Shown in pieces: positions 8,465 through 16,145 of a stretch of 59,236 nucleotides of DNA. The notes beneath the pieces were generated by a model. It saw only the letters and a list, made by a program, of their open reading frames with translations, did no database searches and was not told the DNA's origin. The stretch comes from Lachnospiraceae bacterium (lineage in GTDB: Bacteria > Bacillota > Clostridia > Lachnospirales > Lachnospiraceae). Within the stretch, counting starts at the first letter, position 1, and each line of letters opens with the position of its first letter. The DNA is taken from contig JAILOV010000029.1 in NCBI GenBank assembly GCA_024690605.1, positions 1-59,236 of the forward strand, read 5' to 3'. Both the position numbers and the translations under genes were made by a program.

Positions 8465-8490
8465 ACGGATCGCTCCGTTGCTTCGCAACC
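8465..8490 (-). promoter_or_regulatory. Two tandem hairpins in the leader of the 72-aa protein mRNA
   Basis: On the minus strand GTTGC-GAA-GCAAC is followed directly by ACGGA-GCGA-TCCGT; the second has a GNRA tetraloop. Both fall between the predicted promoter and the AAGGAGG site, so they may shape the 5' leader (stability or translation control). The stems are only five base pairs each. Confidence 0.35.
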
Positions 8491-8522
8491 TGTCATATTA
8501 TTATATACCAGCGAACAGGTTG
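8486..8522. promoter_or_regulatory. Inverted repeat CAACCTGT-N21-ACAGGTTG flanking a leftward -10
   Basis: A perfect 8-base inverted repeat whose 21-base spacer contains, on the minus strand, TGGTATATAAT, an extended -10 or consensus -10 for the 72-aa protein gene. A dimeric repressor binding both arms would cover this promoter. The divergently transcribed padR begins 90 bases away and is a natural candidate regulator. Confidence 0.5.
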
Positions 8523-8558
8523 ATTTCTACAGAAAAATCAGATCGGTATATTCGCCTG

Positions 8559-8587
8559 TTGACAGATGCTATACCTCGTGTTACGAT
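8559..8587 (+). promoter_or_regulatory. Promoter of the padR operon
   Basis: TTGACA (8559-8564), 17-base spacer, TACGAT (8582-8587). The start would be near 8594, so the leader is very short and contains the GGAGG site at 8601-8605 that serves the ATG at 8611. PadR regulators usually repress their own promoter. Confidence 0.65.
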
Positions 8588-8610
8588 ATATGTCATCTAA
8601 GGAGGCAGTA

Positions 8611-8925
8611 ATGGATAATCAGTTGAAACGCGGGCTTCTGGATGTATGTGTCCTGGCCGCGATCAAAAATGAGGATTCCTACGGATACAGGATCATCAAG
8701 GACATGAAACCGTATCTGGAACTGTCCGAATCCACCCTGTACACGATCCTGAAGCGGCTCGAGGCGGCGAACATGCTGACGGTCCGCAGCATCGAGCACG
8801 AGGGCCGGCTTCGGAAATACTATCACATCACGCCCCTCGGCCTTAGCCGCATCGCAGAGTTTAAGGCCGACTGGGAGGAGATCCTCTCCATTTACCGCTT
8901 CATCACAAAAGAGGAGGAAGCCTGA
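8611..8925 (+). CDS. PadR-family transcriptional regulator
   Basis: 104 residues. Winged-helix DNA-binding protein: LKRGLLDVCVLAAI begins the domain, ESTLYTILKRLEAANML is the recognition helix region, and RLRKYYHITPLG is the wing. GGAGG lies 5 bases before the ATG. PadR proteins are ligand-responsive repressors that often control membrane-stress or transport genes and are commonly encoded just before DUF1700 and DUF4097 genes, as here (the next ATG is one base past the stop). Targets may include the divergent small protein/kinase-like unit. Confidence 0.93.
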   Translation: MDNQLKRGLLDVCVLAAIKNEDSYGYRIIKDMKPYLELSESTLYTILKRLEAANMLTVRSIEHEGRLRKYYHITPLGLSRIAEFKADWEEILSIYRFITKEEEA

Positions 8926-8926
8926 C

Positions 8927-9523
8927 ATGACCAAACAGGAATTCACACAGGAGCTGCGGAACAGACTCACCGGCATGCCGCCCGGCGATATCGAGGAGCG
9001 GGTCTCCTATTACAGTGAGATGATCGATGACCGCATGGAAGACGGTCTGAGCGAGGAGGACGCGGTCGAGGGGATCGGCACGGTGGATTCCATCGTGGAG
9101 CACATCATGTCGGAGGTTCCGCTGACAAAGCTCGTGCGGGAGAAGGCAAAGCCCGCAAAGAAGCACGGTGCCGGATGGATCGCACTGGTCATTCTCGGCG
9201 CGCCCCTGTGGCTGCCGCTCCTCATCGCCGCGTTTGCCGTGGTCTTTGCTCTCTACATCGCGCTGTGGTCCGTCATGATCGCCTTTTACGCCGTGGTCCT
9301 CGCGCTGGCCGTCGGTGCCGTCGTGACCCTGCCGGCCGCCGGTATTTACCTGTCGTCGGGCAATCCAGCCGGGAGCCTTTTTTCCGTCGGTGCCGGGCTG
9401 ATCCTTGCCGGTCTCGCGATCCTCTTCTTCATCGGGTGCAACGCCATGGCCGGAGGGATCGTGAAGCTCACGGGCAGAGCGCTTTTCGGGATCAAGCGGT
9501 CCTTCATCGGAAAGGAGGCATAA
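8927..9523 (+). CDS. DUF1700 (HAAS) membrane protein
   Basis: 198 residues. The N-terminal helical HAAS-type domain (TKQEFTQELRNRLTGMP ... ISYYSEMIDD-like core reading RVSYYSEMIDDRMEDGLSE) is followed by four hydrophobic segments (about 80-185). This family sits between PadR and DUF4097 proteins in Firmicutes and is thought to be an anti-sigma-like or sensory membrane partner. The start is one base after the padR stop, so translation is coupled. Biochemical function not established. Confidence 0.85.
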   Translation: MTKQEFTQELRNRLTGMPPGDIEERVSYYSEMIDDRMEDGLSEEDAVEGIGTVDSIVEHIMSEVPLTKLVREKAKPAKKHGAGWIALVILGAPLWLPLLIAAFAVVFALYIALWSVMIAFYAVVLALAVGAVVTLPAAGIYLSSGNPAGSLFSVGAGLILAGLAILFFIGCNAMAGGIVKLTGRALFGIKRSFIGKEA

Positions 9524-9527
9524 GAAC

Positions 9528-10319
9528 ATGAAAAAGCACGTGATACCGGTGATCGTATCGGTCGTTTTGATCGCAGCCGGCGCTGTGATCTGCGGATTTT
9601 CTCTCTCCGCCATGCATTTTGACATGAACAGACTGAGCACCGCGGAATATAAAGAAAACAGCTTCCCTGTTACGGACGCCTTCCGGGACATCCGGATCCG
9701 CACCGGCATGGAAAAGATCTGTTTCGCGGCTTCCGAAGACGGAAAATGCCGCGTGGACATCCTGGACCATGAAAAAGTGGATCATTCCGTCCGCACGGAG
9801 GACGACACGCTCGTGATCGAGACCACGGACGCGCGCAACTGGACCGATTTTGTCGGCGTTTTCACGCGGTCGCCGCAGATCATGGTCTTTCTTCCCGAGA
9901 GCCGCTACGAAAGCCTGCTGATCGAGAATTCCACCGGTGACGCCGCGCTCTCTTCCCTTGATTTCGACGGCAGCATCACATACAACACCTCCACCGGCGA
10001 TCTGCACATGCGTGACGTGACCTGCGCGGATCTTAACTCCGACGGCAATACGGGCGAGGTCTTTCTGGAGCGCGTGCTGATCTCCGGCGCATGCAGGATC
10101 ACGCGCAATACCGGCGATGTGGAGTTTGATGACTCCGACGCGGCATCCATCTCGATCGAGACCAGTACCGGTGATGTCTCCGGCACCCTGCTCTCGGACA
10201 AAAGCTTTACTGCCCTCTCGGTAACGGGGGACGTCGAAGTTCCCTTATCCGGCACGGGCGGCAGCTGCGAGATCACAACGACGACGGGCGATATCGAGAT
10301 CGCCGTCCGCGGGAACTGA
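9528..10319 (+). CDS. DUF4097 beta-helix repeat protein, membrane anchored
   Basis: 263 residues: a single N-terminal membrane anchor (about 5-25), then an extracytoplasmic domain built from short beta repeats, each marked by a [ST/NT]-G-[DE] turn (STGDAAL, STGDLHM, NTGEVFL, NTGDVEF, STGDVSG, VTGDVEV, TTGDIEI). This is the hallmark of DUF4097/Toast_rack-like proteins. It follows the DUF1700 gene by 4 bases. The trio padR-DUF1700-DUF4097 is a recurrent unit thought to respond to envelope state; the molecular role is unknown. Confidence 0.88.
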   Translation: MKKHVIPVIVSVVLIAAGAVICGFSLSAMHFDMNRLSTAEYKENSFPVTDAFRDIRIRTGMEKICFAASEDGKCRVDILDHEKVDHSVRTEDDTLVIETTDARNWTDFVGVFTRSPQIMVFLPESRYESLLIENSTGDAALSSLDFDGSITYNTSTGDLHMRDVTCADLNSDGNTGEVFLERVLISGACRITRNTGDVEFDDSDAASISIETSTGDVSGTLLSDKSFTALSVTGDVEVPLSGTGGSCEITTTTGDIEIAVRGN

Positions 10320-10356
10320 CCATCATCAGCATCATCACGGAAAGGAGTCCGATCCC

Positions 10357-12093
10357 TTGATCATCGCGTTTTATTACAGCGCATTCATCCTGTCCCTCCT
10401 CTTTGCGCTGCTCTATGTCCTCATCTGGCACAAGCATTTTGACGTGAACTTCACGCTGATCTTCACGCTGATCCCTGTCGCCTGTCTGGGCTATGTATTG
10501 CGGTTCACGGCGAAATGTCTGGAGGGCGCTGTTTTCGGGACACAGGTCATCTACATCGGCGGCTGCTTCCTGCAGCTCTTCATCCTGCTCAGCATCCTGA
10601 ACCTCTGCGACATCGGTGAGCGCGCGTGGCTCCGGGCCATTCTGTACGCCGCCTGTGCCTGCACCTATCTCAGCGTTCTGACCATCGGGCATCTGGATAT
10701 CTTCTACAAAAATCTCCGTTTCCATGTCGTCGGCGGGACCGGTGTTTTCAACCGCGAATACGGCCCCATGCACACCTTTTTCTATGTGATCGTGGTGCTG
10801 TTCTTCATCGCCGGGATCTCCGCGATCATCTACTCCCTGCTGCGCAAAAAGCAGATCCCGCGGACCATCCTCTCCATGCTCGTCATGCCGGATGTGATCT
10901 GCATGCTGGCCTTTTTTATCGGCCGCCGGATCGTGGAGGGCATGGATCTTGTGCCGTTAGCATATCTCCTGGCCGAGGTCGTCTATCTTATGATCGCCTA
11001 CCGCGTGAACCTCTACGATGTCTCGGACACCGTGATCGATTCCATGGACATGGAGCGTTCCGTCGCCTACATTTCCTTTGATTTCAAGCACCGCTATCTC
11101 GGAAGCAACGAAGTGGCCAGACAGCTGATCCCGGAGCTTGCCGACACGGCAGTGGACGAACCGTTCGGCTACAAGCCCTCCCAGCGCAGGATCCGCCACT
11201 ATCTGACGCATTTCGAGGAAAATGATACAGAGAACAGCTTTATCTACACGAAGAAAACCGCGGAAGGCAATGAAGCGGAGGACCGGATCTATCAGGTCGT
11301 CGTGAACTACCTCTACGACGGTCACCGCAAGCGCGGCTATCTCGTCACCTTTACGGACGACACGGAAAAACAGAAATACATCCGCCTGCTGGACAACTAC
11401 AACGAAAAGCTGCAGCAGGATGTGCAGGACAAGACGCAGCACATCGTCGAGATGCACGACAATCTGATCATGAGCCTCGCGATGATGGTGGAGAGCAGGG
11501 ACAATTCCACCGGCGGGCACATCAAACGGACCAGTGAGGGCGTCCGGATCCTCATCGAGGAGATCACAAAAGCCGGCATCCTCAACCTCTCCGATGAATT
11601 CTGCCGCGATGTGATCAAAGCGGCTCCCATGCACGATCTCGGCAAGATCGCGGTGGACGACGCGGTGCTCCGCAAGCCCGGAAGATTCACGGATGAGGAA
11701 TACGGAAAGATGAAGAAGCACGCAGCGGAGGGAGCCCGCGTCATTCACGAGATCCTTCTCCACACGGACGACAATTCCTTTAAGACAGTCGCGGAAAATG
11801 TCGCCCACTACCACCATGAGCGGTGGGACGGCTCAGGCTATCCCGAGGGCCTCTCCGGGGAACAGATCCCGATCGAAGCCAGGATCATGGCGATCGCGGA
11901 TGTTTATGATGCCCTGGTGAGCAAACGTGTCTACAAGGAAGCCTTCGGATTTGAGAAGGCGGACGCGATCATCACGGAAGGCATGGGAACGCAGTTCGAT
12001 CCGGGGCTGGCAGAGGTGTACAGAAACGCCAGACCGCGGCTGGAGGAGTTTTACAGGAACGAGACATACCACGCGACGAGCGGTTCCCCGTAA
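10357..12093 (+). CDS. 7TM-PAS sensor HD-GYP phosphodiesterase
   Basis: 578 residues from a TTG start (AAAGGAG lies 9 bases upstream; no ATG fits). Residues 1-225 form about seven membrane segments, 230-345 a PAS-like domain ending in a short coiled coil (LLDNYNEKLQQDV), and 370-565 an HD-GYP domain with His426-Asp427 (MHDLGKIAVDD), HHERWDGSGYPEGL (GYP 494-496) and IADVYDAL. All metal and GYP residues are present, so c-di-GMP hydrolysis is expected. The sensor half is homologous to the output-less protein at 55240-56286. It lies 37 bases after the DUF4097 gene. Its 3' end overlaps the convergent prepilin peptidase gene by 43 bases. Confidence 0.92.
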   Translation: MIIAFYYSAFILSLLFALLYVLIWHKHFDVNFTLIFTLIPVACLGYVLRFTAKCLEGAVFGTQVIYIGGCFLQLFILLSILNLCDIGERAWLRAILYAACACTYLSVLTIGHLDIFYKNLRFHVVGGTGVFNREYGPMHTFFYVIVVLFFIAGISAIIYSLLRKKQIPRTILSMLVMPDVICMLAFFIGRRIVEGMDLVPLAYLLAEVVYLMIAYRVNLYDVSDTVIDSMDMERSVAYISFDFKHRYLGSNEVARQLIPELADTAVDEPFGYKPSQRRIRHYLTHFEENDTENSFIYTKKTAEGNEAEDRIYQVVVNYLYDGHRKRGYLVTFTDDTEKQKYIRLLDNYNEKLQQDVQDKTQHIVEMHDNLIMSLAMMVESRDNSTGGHIKRTSEGVRILIEEITKAGILNLSDEFCRDVIKAAPMHDLGKIAVDDAVLRKPGRFTDEEYGKMKKHAAEGARVIHEILLHTDDNSFKTVAENVAHYHHERWDGSGYPEGLSGEQIPIEARIMAIADVYDALVSKRVYKEAFGFEKADAIITEGMGTQFDPGLAEVYRNARPRLEEFYRNETYHATSGSP

Positions 12094-12815
12094 AGCGCCA
12101 TCAGGAGCCCCGCCGCGGACAGGAACGGTCCGAACGCGATCGCCGTGCCGCGCCGGAACTTTCCGTTCACGACAGCGAACCCGATCCCCAGGAGCGACGC
12201 GATGATCAGCATGAACATCGTGCCGATCACGCCCAGATACAGTGCGATCACGGCGATCAGCTTCACATCGCCGCCGCCGAGACTGTCTTTTTTCAGGATC
12301 AGATCCATGATCAGCGACAGGCACAGGATCGCGACGGAGAATCCGATCATCGCCACGATATGCGTGCCGAAGTCCCGCCACCCCGCAAACAGCCACGGAA
12401 GCGTCACGAACCACGTGACCAGCGCGATGAGCAGACATCCGTTCGGAATGAGCCGCGCCTCGATATCCGTCAGCGTCAGCACAAACAGACAGCAGGCGAA
12501 AACAAAAGAGCGCAGGAGCATGACGCTGATGCCGAATCGCAGCATCATGAGCGCACAGAGCACGCCGAACACGATCTCCGTCACCGGATAGCGCAGACTG
12601 ATCTTTTCCCCGCAGGATCTGCATTTCCCGCGCAAAAACAGAAAACTGATAACAGGGATCAGCTCTTCCGCGCCGAGCGTATGCCCGCATTTCGGACATC
12701 TGCTGCGCGCACGCACCCAGTCCTCTCCGCGGACGATCCGCATGGCCGTGCAGTTTAAGAAGGAGCCGAACAGCAGGCCCCACACAGCCGCGAACAGAAC
12801 CGTCGCCGCTCTCAT
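12051..12815 (-). CDS. Type IV prepilin peptidase (A24 family)
   Basis: 254-residue polytopic membrane aspartyl protease that cleaves and N-methylates prepilin-like signal peptides. The N-terminal cytoplasmic domain carries the paired zinc cysteines (CPKCGH and CRSCG) typical of bifunctional PilD-like enzymes, after GSFLNCTAMRI. The two catalytic aspartates are in LTDIEARLIPNG and GGGDVKL (GxGD-like motif). No pilin or pilus assembly gene is within the window, so its substrates are elsewhere. The start overlaps the stop of the upstream spermidine-synthase-like gene (ATGA), and the end overlaps the convergent HD-GYP gene. Confidence 0.92.
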   Translation of the reverse strand: MRAATVLFAAVWGLLFGSFLNCTAMRIVRGEDWVRARSRCPKCGHTLGAEELIPVISFLFLRGKCRSCGEKISLRYPVTEIVFGVLCALMMLRFGISVMLLRSFVFACCLFVLTLTDIEARLIPNGCLLIALVTWFVTLPWLFAGWRDFGTHIVAMIGFSVAILCLSLIMDLILKKDSLGGGDVKLIAVIALYLGVIGTMFMLIIASLLGIGFAVVNGKFRRGTAIAFGPFLSAAGLLMALYGEPLVAWYVSFL

Positions 12816-13549
12816 CTTCCCGTCAGCATGCAGTTCTGCCGCATGGTCGGTGCGTGGGTGGGATCGCAGGGGTAGAGATCGACCCGGGAAAAGTATTCCT
12901 CAAACCGCTTTCTAGCCATGATCCCGCGCATCGCGTCCTCCCCTGCGAGCGGCGTGATGATATTTAACGCGAGAATGCCATCCTCCTCAAGATGCGCCCG
13001 GCAGGCAGCGATCCCGCGATCCGACAGCAATCCCGCGTCCGGGGTGTTGCCGAGATAGGCGTCATTGAGGATCACATCCCATTTCTCTTCGGTGTGCTCA
13101 AGAAAATCGAGACCCTCGTTCACATGGATCTTCAGTCGCTCAGAGTCGCGAAGATCATATTCGCGCTCGAGATCGTCCAGAAAAAAGAACCGCCGCGCGA
13201 GGCGGATCATCCGCGGATCCATTTCGACGACCGCAAGACTCCCCCGCTGTCCGGAGGAAAAGAAAAGCTTCGGATAGGCAAAGCCCGCGCCGCCGATCAG
13301 CAGCACGCGCTCCGGGTGCGGATGGGATTCCACGATCTCCTGAAAAAAGGTGAGATAACGGAAGAGCGGCTCATACTTCCGCCCCGGGTCGAGATGCGTC
13401 GCTGATTCCTGCACCCCGTTCACCAGAAGAAGTCTGACCCGCTCACCACCCATCGTTGAGTCCTTCACGACGTAGCTGCCGTTCCTCGTCTCCCGATGGT
13501 AGCGCACCCGTTCATCCGTTCCGTACGCCTGTGTGATAAAAAAGCCCAT
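12812..13549 (-). CDS. Spermidine-synthase-like / SAM-dependent methyltransferase fold protein
   Basis: 245 residues. A Rossmann-type SAM-binding region is visible: VLLIGGAGFAYPK (motif I), AVVEMDPRMI (acidic residue binding the ribose) and WDVILNDAYLG. True spermidine synthases carry GGGDGG and a D-S/T-x-DP catalytic segment; here these read GGAGFA and NDAYLG, so polyamine synthesis is doubtful and another transfer reaction is possible. It lies between leuS (16 bases away) and the prepilin peptidase (4-base overlap). Family resemblance is good, activity unknown. Confidence 0.8.
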   Translation of the reverse strand: MGFFITQAYGTDERVRYHRETRNGSYVVKDSTMGGERVRLLLVNGVQESATHLDPGRKYEPLFRYLTFFQEIVESHPHPERVLLIGGAGFAYPKLFFSSGQRGSLAVVEMDPRMIRLARRFFFLDDLEREYDLRDSERLKIHVNEGLDFLEHTEEKWDVILNDAYLGNTPDAGLLSDRGIAACRAHLEEDGILALNIITPLAGEDAMRGIMARKRFEEYFSRVDLYPCDPTHAPTMRQNCMLTGR

Positions 13550-13565
13550 ACCTGCAGCGTCCGCG

Positions 13566-15998
13566 TCAGGGCTTCACCACAATGTTCACGATCTTGCCCG
13601 GCACGTAGATCTCCTTGACGACCGTTCCGGTCAGCTTCGCGCCCAGCGCTTCCCTGGCCTGCGCGATGACCGTATCCTTGTCCGCGTCCACGGCGATATT
13701 GATGACGGCCTTTGCCTTGCCGTTCACCTGTACGGCGATCTCTTTGGTGTTCTCCTGCATCGCCGCCTCATCGGCCACCGGCCAGACGGAATGGAACACG
13801 CTGTCGCTCTCGCCGAGGCGTTCCCAGAGTTCTTCGGCCAGATGCGGGACAAAAGGTGCCATGAGCTGGACAAAGACCTTGAGAGTTTCCCTGTCCACAC
13901 CGGTCTTCTGCGTCAACTCCACAAATTTGTTGTTGAACTCCATAAAACCGGAGACCACGGTATTTAACTGGAAGGACGAAAGTCTCGAGGAGATCGTGTG
14001 GATCAGCTGATGGCGCAGACGCACCAGTTCCTCGCTCTCGGGCACCTCGCGCCCGATGTTCTCGTTGACCATCTTCCAGAAACGCGCGAGGAAACGGAAC
14101 ACGCCGTCAATGCCACGCTCATCCCAGGCGGAATCCTGCTGCGGCGGTCCGATGAAGAGCTCATACATGCGAAGGGCATCGCAGCCGTAGTCGCGGATCA
14201 TGTCATCCGGCGACACCACATTGCCCAGGGATTTGGACATCTTCACGCCCTTGGGGCCGAGGATCATGCCCTGATTGAAGAGCTTCCGGAAGGGTTCCTC
14301 GAAGCCGACCACACCGATATCATAGAGGAATTTGGTGTAGAAACGGGCGTAGAGCAGATGAAGGACCGCGTGCTCCACACCGCCGATATACATGTCCACC
14401 GGCAGGAACGCGTCCGCTTTGGCACGGTCCACCAGCGCCTGATCATTGTTTACATCGATATAGCGCAGGAAATACCACGAGGAACCCGCCCACTGCGGCA
14501 TCGTGTTCGTCTCACGCTTCGCCGGACCGCCGCACTGCGGACAGGTCGTGTTCACCCACTCGTCGATCGCGGCAAGCGGGGACTCGCCCGTGTCCGTCGG
14601 CTGATAGCTCTTCACATCGGGCAGCACGACTGGCAGCTCTTCCTCGGGGACCGCCACCGCGCCGCATTTCTCGCAGTGCACGATCGGGATCGGCTCGCCC
14701 CAGTAGCGCTGTCTGGAGAACACCCAGTCACGCAGCTTGTAGTTCGTCGTCTTCTTTCCGTAACCGGCCTTCTCGATCATGGCGGGTGCTTCGCGCTTCA
14801 GATCCTCGCTCTTCATCCCGTTCCAGTCGCCGGAATTGATCATCGTGCCGACCGCCGCGGTGTAGGCGCCTTCGCTCACATCAACGTCCCCGCCGTCCGG
14901 GCTGATGACCGGAATGATCGGCAGATCGAATTTCTTCGCGAATTCCCAGTCGCGGTCATCGTGTGCCGGCACGCACATGATCGCGCCCGTGCCGTAATCC
15001 GCCAGGACATAGTCGGAGATCCAGACGGGCACCTTGGCTTTGTTCAGCGGATCGATCGCGTAGGCGCCGGTGAACACACCGGTCTTCTCCTTGTTCTGCA
15101 CGCGGTCGACGTTGGATTTGTTGGCGGCCTCTTTGCAATAGGCCTCCACCTCGTCCCGTTTCTCCGCTGTCGTGATCTTTGCGACGAGCGGATGCTCGGG
15201 GGACAGGACCATGAATGTCGCGCCGTAGAGCGTGTCCGGTCTTGTCGTGTAGACCGTGATCACCTCATCCGAGCCGTCCACCGGGAAATTGACCTCGGCG
15301 CCATAGGAGCGGCCGATCCACTCGGTCTGCATCTTCTTGACCTTTTCCGGCCAGTCAAGGCCCTCCAGGCCCTCCAGCAGACGATCCGCATAGGCTGTGA
15401 TCTTTAACATCCACTGGCGCAGGTTCTTTTTCGTGACCTCCGCGTGGCAGCGTTCGCACTTGCCGTCCACGACCTCTTCGTTGGCAAGCACCGCCTTGCA
15501 GGACGGGCACCAGTTCAGCGGCATCTCCTTTTCATAGGCCAGACCCTTTTTGAACATCTGTACGAAGATCCACTGCGTCCACTTGTAAAACGCGGGATCT
15601 GTGGTGTTGAGCTCCATATCCCAGTCATAGATCGCGCCGATCTGCTTGACCTGCTCCCTGATGCTCGCCACGTTGGCCGCGGTCGAGATCGACGGATGCT
15701 GTCCCGTCTTGATCGCATAGTTCTCGGCCGGCAGACCGAAGGCATCCCAGCCCATCGGGTGGATGATATAGTGATCGCCGTTCATCATCTGGAAACGGCT
15801 CCAGACATCGGAGATCACGTAGCCGCGCCAGTGACCGACATGCAGACCCGCGCCCGAAGGGTAGGGGAACATATCCAGACAGTAATACTTCTTCTTGTCC
15901 TTCGCAGGCGTGTTAATGGGGTTTTTCTTCCAGTTCTCCCGCCATTTCGCCTCGATCTCCGCGTGGTTATAAGGCTCAGCTTTTCTGTTGTCCGCCAT
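13566..15998 (-). CDS. leuS: Leucyl-tRNA synthetase
   Basis: 810-residue class I aminoacyl-tRNA synthetase that charges tRNA-Leu. The signature PYPSGAGLHVGHWRGY (HIGH variant HVGH) lies near residue 50, zinc-type cysteines CPSC and CERC near 160-185, CP1 editing domain about 220-420 with TRPDTLYGATF and the GTGAIMCVPAHD motif, KMSKSLGN near 580, and the C-terminal domain ends in the usual VKEIYVPGKIVNIVV. Length is standard for bacteria. RBS AAGGAG lies 7 bases before the ATG and a consensus promoter at 16056-16084 drives it. No T-box structure fits in the 60-base leader. It heads a unit with the spermidine-synthase-like and prepilin peptidase genes. Confidence 0.98.
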   Translation of the reverse strand: MADNRKAEPYNHAEIEAKWRENWKKNPINTPAKDKKKYYCLDMFPYPSGAGLHVGHWRGYVISDVWSRFQMMNGDHYIIHPMGWDAFGLPAENYAIKTGQHPSISTAANVASIREQVKQIGAIYDWDMELNTTDPAFYKWTQWIFVQMFKKGLAYEKEMPLNWCPSCKAVLANEEVVDGKCERCHAEVTKKNLRQWMLKITAYADRLLEGLEGLDWPEKVKKMQTEWIGRSYGAEVNFPVDGSDEVITVYTTRPDTLYGATFMVLSPEHPLVAKITTAEKRDEVEAYCKEAANKSNVDRVQNKEKTGVFTGAYAIDPLNKAKVPVWISDYVLADYGTGAIMCVPAHDDRDWEFAKKFDLPIIPVISPDGGDVDVSEGAYTAAVGTMINSGDWNGMKSEDLKREAPAMIEKAGYGKKTTNYKLRDWVFSRQRYWGEPIPIVHCEKCGAVAVPEEELPVVLPDVKSYQPTDTGESPLAAIDEWVNTTCPQCGGPAKRETNTMPQWAGSSWYFLRYIDVNNDQALVDRAKADAFLPVDMYIGGVEHAVLHLLYARFYTKFLYDIGVVGFEEPFRKLFNQGMILGPKGVKMSKSLGNVVSPDDMIRDYGCDALRMYELFIGPPQQDSAWDERGIDGVFRFLARFWKMVNENIGREVPESEELVRLRHQLIHTISSRLSSFQLNTVVSGFMEFNNKFVELTQKTGVDRETLKVFVQLMAPFVPHLAEELWERLGESDSVFHSVWPVADEAAMQENTKEIAVQVNGKAKAVINIAVDADKDTVIAQAREALGAKLTGTVVKEIYVPGKIVNIVVKP

Positions 15999-16055
15999 GA
16001 TCCATCTCCTTATCCTGATTCGTTGTCTGCCCGTTTATCCGGGGCAATCCGTTTC

Positions 16056-16084
16056 ATTTTAGACGCAAACAGCGGCTGTGTCAA
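16056..16084 (-). promoter_or_regulatory. Promoter of leuS
   Basis: On the minus strand TTGACA (16079-16084), 17-base spacer, TAAAAT (16056-16061). This is close to the full sigma-A consensus. Transcription starts near 16049 and the leader is about 50 bases, ending in AAGGAG at 16006-16011. Confidence 0.85.
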
Positions 16085-16145
16085 TGTCAGCCGCCGTGTC
16101 ATCGTGTGCTTTCGCCCTCTGTCTGCCTGTTCGCAGACCGGATCT

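Noticed and set aside
13998..15407. Long open frame opposite leuS (469 codons)
   Set aside because: Shadow of leuS: His/Arg-rich, no ribosome binding site, no family resemblance. Similar antisense frames over carB, nrdD, icd and the DUF5722 gene were dropped for the same reason.
15999..16145. T-box leader for leuS
   Set aside because: The consensus promoter at 16056-16084 leaves about 50 leader bases and I see no T-box core; the same holds for trpS.
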